DNA from: Pelagibacteraceae bacterium AG-349-E10
Lineage (GTDB): Bacteria; Pseudomonadota; Alphaproteobacteria; HIMB59
Reading direction: 5' to 3'
Assembly: GCA_003281065.1 (NCBI GenBank)
Contig: QCDA01000001.1
Location: 62,001-126,000, forward strand
DNA: 64,000 nucleotides
Shown: one piece after another, positions 58,368 to 64,000 of the stretch
Layout of the letters: every line of letters begins with the position of its first letter
Position numbering within the stretch: position 1 is the stretch's first letter
Notes under the pieces: model-generated
What the model was told of the DNA's origin: nothing
Databases searched by the model: none
The model's input: only the letters and a program-made list of their open reading frames with translations
Position numbers and translations under genes: made by a program

Positions 58368-59222
58368 TTAATCTATGTTTGGAAAACCCAAATAATTTTC
58401 ATCGCCTTCATAAATCTTTCCCTTATTCATGAAATCATGAATGTGGAAAGTCAAATTATTTTCATCAACTAAGATTATACCATAACTAGGCTCTTCCATT
58501 TTAAAATTTTCAACATCACTATCAAAGTCTAACTCCCTTGCATGTAATAATCCCCTCAAGCTAGCGTAAGGTACATTTTTCCATTTCCCACTTAATGGTC
58601 TATGGCCATGACCAAAAAATAAATATTTAATTTTAGGTGCGTATTTGTCTAAGAATTTAGCAATAATTTCTTGGTCTTTATCATTAAAAGAATAGTTATC
58701 CATCGACTTCATGAAAACATTCATTGGGTTATGGTGCATAAAAATTATATTTGAATTCGACTTAAAAGATAAAATCTCTTTTTCGAGCCAATTAAATCTT
58801 TTGAGACAGTAATAACCTTCGTGAATATTATTTATATTTTCATTGTCCCAGACTGTGTCACAAAATATTAATTTATGATTTTTGATTTCTATTGAGGATT
58901 GAATAAATCCATCATCGTCAATTTTAGTCACACTTGATAGTTCTGCCTTAACTACTTCACGATTATCATGATTTCCAATCATAATTACTGAAGGTAAGTC
59001 AAGTCTTTTCAATTCCTCTTTGAACAGTTGATAGCTTTCTTTAATGCCGTTATGGGCAATGTCTCCTGTTATTACAACTAGATCAGCATTTCTGTGGTTT
59101 TTATTAATATCATTTATAAAAGCCCTAAATCTATTGACCGGATTAGCGCCATACATAGTCTCACCGTCTTTTAAAAAATGTAGGTCACTGACTTGAATAA
59201 TTTTTAAATTATTATCATTCAT
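58368..59222 (-). CDS. calcineurin-like metallophosphoesterase (CpdA-like)
   Basis: 284 residues with the five metallophosphoesterase blocks: QVSDLHF (DxH), GDIAHNG, IGNHDNRE, MHHNP and FFGHGHRP. The N-terminus IIQVSDLHFLKDGE and the small C-terminal lid match class III cyclic-nucleotide phosphodiesterases such as CpdA, so 3',5'-cAMP may be the substrate, though other phosphodiesters are possible. Cytoplasmic. Convergent with the photolyase-like gene. Confidence 0.82.
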   Translation of the reverse strand: MNDNNLKIIQVSDLHFLKDGETMYGANPVNRFRAFINDINKNHRNADLVVITGDIAHNGIKESYQLFKEELKRLDLPSVIMIGNHDNREVVKAELSSVTKIDDDGFIQSSIEIKNHKLIFCDTVWDNENINNIHEGYYCLKRFNWLEKEILSFKSNSNIIFMHHNPMNVFMKSMDNYSFNDKDQEIIAKFLDKYAPKIKYLFFGHGHRPLSGKWKNVPYASLRGLLHARELDFDSDVENFKMEEPSYGIILVDENNLTFHIHDFMNKGKIYEGDENYLGFPNID

Positions 59223-59310
59223 TTCTAGATGGCTTTACTATTCATAATTTCATATTAACATAAAATAAAATCTTTATATTTAGATTAAATTAATAATTAA
59301 TTTTTATTAG

Positions 59311-60975
59311 ATGAGTAATTTTGAAAACCCTGATTATATTGTAATTGGCTCAGGATCAGCGGGATCTGCAATTGCATACAGACTTGGGGAAAACCCTCAA
59401 TTAAAAATCCTGGTATTAGAATTTGGAGGAAATGACAACAGTCCTTTTATACAAATGCCTGCAGCTCTCTCATACCCAATGAATATGAATAAATTCGATT
59501 GGGGCTACAAAGCAGAACCTGAGTCTAATTTAAATGGTAGGTCTCTTGTTTGCCCCAGAGGAAAGGTTATTGGAGGATCTTCATCAATTAACGGAATGAT
59601 TTATGTCAGAGGAAACGCCGGTGACTATAATGAGTGGGCTGAAAGTGGTGCAAAAGGTTGGGATTATCCCGATGTCCTTCCATATTTTCAAAGAATGGAA
59701 GCAAGCCATGGAGGCAATTCAGAGTTTAGAGGAAAATCAGGTCCTCTAAACATAACTCATGGCAAAAGAGATAACCCATTACACAATGCTTTTGTAAAAG
59801 CTACCGAGCAGGCGGGATACACCTACACTGATGACTATAATGGCTTTCGACAGGAGGGTTTTGGACCAGCTGATATGACCGTTTGGAAAGGCTCTCGTTT
59901 TTCATCAGCAAAAGCTTATTTAAAGCCTGCATTATCGAAAAAAAATGTACAACTCATAACAAAGGTTCTAGTCGATAAAATCATTTTTCAAGAAGACAAA
60001 GCTAAGGGAGTTGAAGTATACCATCGGGGCCAAAAAAAAACCTTTAGTGCAAATATTGGTGTTGTTTTATCAGCTGGCGCTATCAATAGTCCAACAATTC
60101 TTCAAAGATCGGGTATTGGAGAGGGCAATGATTTAAATAATTTAGGGATCAAGGTTATTAAAAACTTACCAGGTGTTGGTAAAAACTTACAAGATCATTT
60201 AGAGGTTTATTTTCAAGTCAAATGTTTACAACCAGTAACACTTAATAAATATTTAAATCCTTTTTCTAAATTACTTATCGGCATGCAATGGATGTTTCTT
60301 AAAAGTGGGCCAGGTGCAACAAACCAATTTGAAACTCTTGGTTTCATTCGCTCTGATAAAAACATACCCTATCCTGATATACAATTTCATTTTCTTCCAG
60401 TCGCAATTAGATATGATGGAAAAGCGCCTAGTGAAGGTCATGGTTTTCAATTGCATGTAGGGCCAATGCGTTCAAAATCTAGAGGTTTTGTAAAATTAAA
60501 ATCTAGTAACCCATTTGATCCACCAACTATAAAATTTAATTATATGTCTCATGAAGATGATTTTCCAAACTTTAGAAAATCACTTAGACTTAGTAGAGAG
60601 ATATTGAGCCAAGAGGCCCTAGTTCCTTTTAAAGGAGATGAAATTCAACCTGGCGATGACGTTGTTTCGGACGAAGGTCTCGACGAATTTATAAAAAATA
60701 ATTGTGAAAGTGCCTATCATCCATGTGGTACCTGCAAGATTGGAAAAGAAGATGACCCTTCTTCTGTCGTTCTAAACGATTGTAAAGTAAAGGGTTTTTC
60801 AAATCTATACCTTGCAGACTCATCAATTTTTCCTCAAATATGTAATGGCAATCTTAATGCACCATCGATAATGACCGGTGAGAAAGCCTCAGATCATATC
60901 TTGGGAAAACCTATTTTAGCACCATCAAATCTACAACCTTTTACCCATCCAAATTGGCAAAATTCACAAAGATAA
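59311..60975 (+). CDS. betA: choline dehydrogenase (GMC oxidoreductase)
   Basis: 554 residues, near the 556 of E. coli BetA. FAD-binding DYIVIGSGSAGSAIAYRL opens the protein; GKVIGGSSSINGMIYVRGNA is the GMC signature 1 and AGAINSPTILQRSGIG signature 2. The catalytic His is in YHPCGTCKIG and the Asn in NGNLNAPSIMTGEKASD. Oxidises choline (or a related alcohol) toward glycine betaine, an osmolyte and C1 source. The betB aldehyde dehydrogenase is not in the window. Another GMC alcohol oxidase is possible. Confidence 0.87.
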   Translation: MSNFENPDYIVIGSGSAGSAIAYRLGENPQLKILVLEFGGNDNSPFIQMPAALSYPMNMNKFDWGYKAEPESNLNGRSLVCPRGKVIGGSSSINGMIYVRGNAGDYNEWAESGAKGWDYPDVLPYFQRMEASHGGNSEFRGKSGPLNITHGKRDNPLHNAFVKATEQAGYTYTDDYNGFRQEGFGPADMTVWKGSRFSSAKAYLKPALSKKNVQLITKVLVDKIIFQEDKAKGVEVYHRGQKKTFSANIGVVLSAGAINSPTILQRSGIGEGNDLNNLGIKVIKNLPGVGKNLQDHLEVYFQVKCLQPVTLNKYLNPFSKLLIGMQWMFLKSGPGATNQFETLGFIRSDKNIPYPDIQFHFLPVAIRYDGKAPSEGHGFQLHVGPMRSKSRGFVKLKSSNPFDPPTIKFNYMSHEDDFPNFRKSLRLSREILSQEALVPFKGDEIQPGDDVVSDEGLDEFIKNNCESAYHPCGTCKIGKEDDPSSVVLNDCKVKGFSNLYLADSSIFPQICNGNLNAPSIMTGEKASDHILGKPILAPSNLQPFTHPNWQNSQR

Positions 60976-60980
60976 AATTA

Positions 60981-61514
60981 ATGATCAGGTTAGTGTTTTT
61001 GTTTCTGATACTCCCATTAACAGCATATTCTGATAAACATATTCCATACTATAAATCTCTTGCTCATGATGAGTCTTGGTTACGTCACTATCCAGAAAAT
61101 CAAGATTTGAAAAAACAAACAGAGAAGTTTCTCCTTACAGAGGAAAATATGCCTGTAAAGGTTATTGAAGAGTTTAGAAATAGTTGGAGTTCTTATACAG
61201 ACTGGTACCGCATTGAATTATTTAATGGAATACAAGGTTGGATAGCTCACAATCAGTTATCTAAAAAAAGAACATTGCTAATACTAAAGGATATTGAGTT
61301 GTATGCATTAAAATCTTATGACCCTGAGTCTTGGATGACTATTCAAAAAGGAGTAATACTTGCACCAAAAATTGTAAACTTGTTAGAGGTAAAAGAAACA
61401 ATGGTGAAAGTAAGTATACCTGAGGGCAATAAATCCTCAATTAAAGGATGGATACCCATAGATGACAGATTATGGGGAGTCTCTGATAAAGAACAGCAAA
61501 TTTTAAATGATTAA
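60981..61514 (+). CDS. exported SH3-domain protein
   Basis: 177 residues from ATG 60981. Signal peptide (VFLFLILPLTAYS), then two bacterial SH3-like repeats: PVKVIEEFRNSWSSYTDWYRI...GWIAHNQL and YALKSYDPESWM...GWIPIDDRLWG. This is the SH3_4/SH3b type that binds peptidoglycan or peptides in the periplasm. A start at 60954 would put codons before the signal peptide inside the betA stop region and is unlikely. The stop overlaps the SOUL gene by 8 bases. Confidence 0.82.
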   Translation: MIRLVFLFLILPLTAYSDKHIPYYKSLAHDESWLRHYPENQDLKKQTEKFLLTEENMPVKVIEEFRNSWSSYTDWYRIELFNGIQGWIAHNQLSKKRTLLILKDIELYALKSYDPESWMTIQKGVILAPKIVNLLEVKETMVKVSIPEGNKSSIKGWIPIDDRLWGVSDKEQQILND

Positions 61515-62052
61515 ATACTTACTATTTACATTACTCGTGGTACAAGACTTGATGGCCTATAGTGAATCGCCTTATAAAGTAGTTCATCAGACTGATAAGT
61601 ATGAAATTAGATTTTATGAGGAGCGTCTAGTAGTTCAAACACAATACACTAATCAAAATAATGGATTTCGAAAACTTTTTAATTATATTTCTGGCAATAA
61701 TAAACAAAGTGAAAAAATTTCAATGACCACACCAGTTAATGTTACTCTAATTGAAAACGAGTACGTTATGCAATTTTATTTACCAAGTAAATACAAACCA
61801 AATGAAGTACCTTTACCATCAGATAATTCAGTAAAAATTTCTTCAATTGAGGCAGGTTATTTTGCAGTAATTAGATATTCTGGTTTTGCTTCAAATAAAA
61901 ATTTTTATAAACACCGAGATGTTTTAAAAAGCGAGTTAATTACTGATAATATTGAAGTAATTGGACCCGCTATCAAAGCTACTTATGATGGCCCCTTTAC
62001 ATTGCCTAACCTACGAAGAAATGAAGCTATTTTTCAAGTTGACTGGAAGTAG
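61507..62052 (+). CDS. exported SOUL-family haem-binding protein
   Basis: 181 residues with a weak N-terminal signal (LLFTLLVVQDLMAYS). Matches the SOUL fold: YKVVHQTDKYEIRFYEERLVVQ, FRKLFNYISGNN, the KISMTTPVNVT block and the C-terminal GPFTLPNLRRNEAIFQVDWK. Bacterial members bind haem or porphyrin; role unknown. It follows the SH3 gene with an 8-base overlap. Confidence 0.88.
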   Translation: MIKYLLFTLLVVQDLMAYSESPYKVVHQTDKYEIRFYEERLVVQTQYTNQNNGFRKLFNYISGNNKQSEKISMTTPVNVTLIENEYVMQFYLPSKYKPNEVPLPSDNSVKISSIEAGYFAVIRYSGFASNKNFYKHRDVLKSELITDNIEVIGPAIKATYDGPFTLPNLRRNEAIFQVDWK

Positions 62053-62235
62053 ACCCTTTGTTTTTTAATAAAAGCTCAAATAATTTCTTTGACTCAAATA
62101 CTAATAGACATTGATTCTATTGCCCTATCTTTAGATATTCACTGGATGCATAGTTAAATTAACTTCTTAGCATTATTTTTTTTGTGAATCTGTAACTATA
62201 AGTCATGTATTACTCAAAAATATAGAGAGGTATTT

Positions 62236-62577
62236 ATGAAACTAATAACAGCTATTATCAAGCCCGATAAGGTTGAAGCTTTGAGACAGGCACTAACTGG
62301 TGTCGATATCCAAGGTTTAACTATTGTTGAGGCCAAAGGATATGGGCGCCAAAAGGGTCATACCGAACTGTACCGAGGCGCAGAATATGAGGTACATTTT
62401 CTTCCTAAATCTCGAGCTGAGATTTTAGTGGACTCTGCAGACGTCGAAAAAGTCATTACTACAGTTTCTGAAGCAGTAAAATCAGGGAAAATTGGTGATG
62501 GTAAAATATTTGTAACTGAGGTGCAAGATGTTGTCCGAATACGTACAGGAGAACGAGGCGCTGAGGCAATTAAATAA
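62236..62577 (+). CDS. glnK: nitrogen regulatory protein P-II
   Basis: A 113-residue trimeric sensor. KLITAIIKPDKVEALRQAL opens the protein; the T-loop GYGRQKGHTELYRGAEYEVHFLPK holds the uridylylated Tyr (about Y51). The C-terminal part GKIGDGKIFVTEVQDVVRIRTGERG is typical. It senses ATP/2-oxoglutarate and gates the ammonium channel encoded 9 bases downstream. The 183-base upstream region is AT-rich and I see no clear operator in it. Could also be called glnB; the amtB neighbour favours glnK. Confidence 0.95.
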   Translation: MKLITAIIKPDKVEALRQALTGVDIQGLTIVEAKGYGRQKGHTELYRGAEYEVHFLPKSRAEILVDSADVEKVITTVSEAVKSGKIGDGKIFVTEVQDVVRIRTGERGAEAIK

Positions 62578-62586
62578 GGAGATCGT

Positions 62587-63867
62587 ATGAAAAAAATATT
62601 AACTTTTTTAATCCCTACTTTGCTTCTCTCTGGAGTTGCAAGTGCAGAGGTTTCTGCTGAAACAGCTTTTGTATTCAATACATTTTTATTTGTTTTTAGT
62701 GGAGTCTTAGTGATGTTCATGGCATTAGGTTTTTCCATGTTAGAAGCAGGATTTGTTCGTAAAAAAAACACATCTGCAATTTTACTTAAGAATATAGCTT
62801 TATATTCAGTAGCTGGAATAATGTTTTATCTAATAGGTTACAGTTTAATGTATGTAGATGTTTCAGGTTGGATAGGCTCACTAAGTGGTGCATTTTACGA
62901 TACAGCTGATGATTTGACAGTTGCAACAGAAGAGGGTGGATACTCTTTAGCATCAGATTGGTTCTTCCAAATGGTTTTCTGTGCTACAGCTATTTCTATT
63001 GTATCTGGTGCATGTGCTGAGAGAATAAAAGTATGGCCATTTATTATATTTGCTGCTTTTATGACAGGAATTATTTACCCAATTTATGGTTCATGGACTT
63101 GGGGTGGCGGATGGCTAACTGAAATGGGCTTTTCTGATTTTGCTGGTTCGACAATTGTTCACTCAGTTGGTGGATGGGCAGCTTTAACTGGATGTTTAAT
63201 CCTTGGTCCTAGAGCTGGCAAATATGGTTCTGATGGAAAAATAACTCCAATCGCGGGTGCAAATATGCCTTTAGCTTGTCTAGGCACTTTTATCCTTTGG
63301 TTTGGATGGTTTGGATTTAATGGTGGATCACAGCTAGCTCTTGGAAGTGCTGCTGATGCTTCTGCTATGTCAATTGTGGTCGTTAATACCAATATCGCTG
63401 CATGCGGCGGTGTTGTAGCAGCAATAATTCTATCACAGCTAATGTATAAGAAAATTGATCTATCAATTGCGTTAAATGGTGCCATTGCTGGTCTTGTTGC
63501 TATTACAGCTGGTCCTGATTTAAGTAACCATTTCTTATCTATGATTGTTGGTGCTATTGGAGGTATTCTTTGTACAATTGCTATCCCGATGCTCGATAAA
63601 ATGAAAATCGATGATGTTGTGGGAGCGATTTCTGCTCACTTAGTTGCAGGCATATGGGGAACTTTGGCTGTAGGTATCTTTGGAAGTGGAGATTTCTTGG
63701 TCCAATTGATCGGTATCGTGGCTGCTGGTGTATTGGTTGTGCCTTTAAGTGGCGTTTTCTTTTACATTCTAAAAGGAACAATTGGCTTAAGAGTATCTGA
63801 AGAGACGGAAGCTTCAGGTCTTGATAAAGCTGAATTGACAACAGAAGCTTACCCAGAATTTAAATAA
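62587..63867 (+). CDS. amtB: ammonium transporter
   Basis: A 426-residue trimeric ammonium channel with a signal sequence (to about residue 20, SAE), then eleven membrane segments. The twin-histidine regions are SGSWTWGGGWLTEMGFSDFAGSTIVHSVGG-like (first His) and GAISAHLVAGIWG (second His). The F-gate and the AMT signature (DFAGSTIVHSVGGWAALTG) are present. Co-transcribed with glnK. A terminator follows 19 bases after the stop. Confidence 0.96.
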   Translation: MKKILTFLIPTLLLSGVASAEVSAETAFVFNTFLFVFSGVLVMFMALGFSMLEAGFVRKKNTSAILLKNIALYSVAGIMFYLIGYSLMYVDVSGWIGSLSGAFYDTADDLTVATEEGGYSLASDWFFQMVFCATAISIVSGACAERIKVWPFIIFAAFMTGIIYPIYGSWTWGGGWLTEMGFSDFAGSTIVHSVGGWAALTGCLILGPRAGKYGSDGKITPIAGANMPLACLGTFILWFGWFGFNGGSQLALGSAADASAMSIVVVNTNIAACGGVVAAIILSQLMYKKIDLSIALNGAIAGLVAITAGPDLSNHFLSMIVGAIGGILCTIAIPMLDKMKIDDVVGAISAHLVAGIWGTLAVGIFGSGDFLVQLIGIVAAGVLVVPLSGVFFYILKGTIGLRVSEETEASGLDKAELTTEAYPEFK

Positions 63868-63886
63868 TCTTAATTATAGTACTCCT

Positions 63887-63914
63887 AAAAAGGGGCGCAT
63901 TATGTGCCCCTTTT
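63887..63914. terminator. bidirectional terminator after amtB
   Basis: AAAAGGGGC pairs with GCCCCTTTT around a nine-base loop, followed by T-rich sequence on the plus strand and an A-run that reads as T on the minus strand. It separates amtB from the convergent gene at the window edge. Confidence 0.88.
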
Positions 63915-64000
63915 CTATATTAAATCATCAATTAAATTTGTAATTTTTGAACTATCAGGTTTGGTCATAGAAGACCAACTTTTAACTAAATGACCCTCTC
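63915..64000 (-). CDS. C-terminal end of an unidentified gene (cut by window edge)
   Basis: On the minus strand a frame enters from the right edge and ends with TAG at 63915. The last residues read EGHLVKSWSSMTKPDSSKI and then a short hydrophobic helix. Too little remains to assign a family; the placement directly after the bidirectional terminator supports a real gene end. Confidence 0.4.
   Translation of the reverse strand, partial: EGHLVKSWSSMTKPDSSKITNLIDDLI

Overview
The window is a compact, AT-rich, densely packed stretch of bacterial chromosome. Gene spacing is often 0-10 bp and many neighbours overlap. Several features point to an alphaproteobacterium with a streamlined genome of the marine SAR11/HIMB59/AEGEAN-169 kind: the five-gene atpHAGDC operon without its F0 genes, YidC/RnpA/L34 and CtpA-RppH neighbourhoods, small proteins of the DUF1192 family, a zur-znu cluster, small gene sizes and strong AT bias. 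I cannot place it more exactly from sequence reading alone. Sulfate activation genes (cysD, cysNC, cysQ) and katG are present, which is richer than a core Pelagibacter gene set.

Layout. 1-6.5 kb: lysine/peptidoglycan genes (dapE, partial, and dapD), a HAD nucleotidase, then engB-yidC-yidD-rnpA-rpmH on the minus strand and panC on the plus strand. 6.5-9.9 kb: a small genomic island anchored in a tRNA-Arg(ACG) gene. It holds partial copies of the tRNA 5' half and twin CATTACGGG motifs, arranged like the core and arm sites of a tyrosine-recombinase attachment site. Its cargo is an exported polysaccharide lyase, an exported cupin, and a membrane-anchored PLD nuclease next to an HNH nuclease. No integrase or phage structural gene is visible. 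9.9-15 kb: a voltage-gated cation channel with an unusual filter, a Tat-type metallo-beta-lactamase-fold hydrolase, a glutamine amidotransferase, a small lipoprotein, PhyH, DUF1192, DUF1330 and DUF2141 proteins. 15-22 kb: cysNC and a cysD with a long extra N-terminal region, cysQ, xerC and priA. 22-27 kb: F1 ATP synthase operon. 27-34 kb (minus): rppH, ctpA, rsfS, nadD, an unknown gene, proA, proB, obgE, rpmA, rplU. 34-42 kb: zinc uptake (zur, znuB, znuC, a Zur-type palindrome, znuA with a His/Asp-rich loop), a second Fur-family regulator, a DUF4856 protein, a fatty-acid-hydroxylase-family membrane protein and an iron-binding periplasmic protein. 42-46 kb: an overlapping pabB-pabA-pabC-folP-folB-folK folate cluster, followed by convergent trpF and katG. 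49-64 kb: an aquaporin, a class III aminotransferase preceded by a 27-residue membrane microprotein, cinA-type deamidase, a PIF1-like helicase, an AlaX editing protein, transporters (EamA, YadGH-type ABC), a photolyase-family protein, a phosphodiesterase, betA, SH3 and SOUL proteins, and glnK-amtB at the right edge.

Working together, these genes are mostly housekeeping (ATP synthesis, folate, proline, lysine, ribosome and membrane-insertion machinery) with metal homeostasis (Zn, Fe), nitrogen sensing and oxidative/UV protection. The accessory part is concentrated in the tRNA-Arg island. Its nuclease pair and att-like repeat architecture are the strongest candidates for something not yet described.
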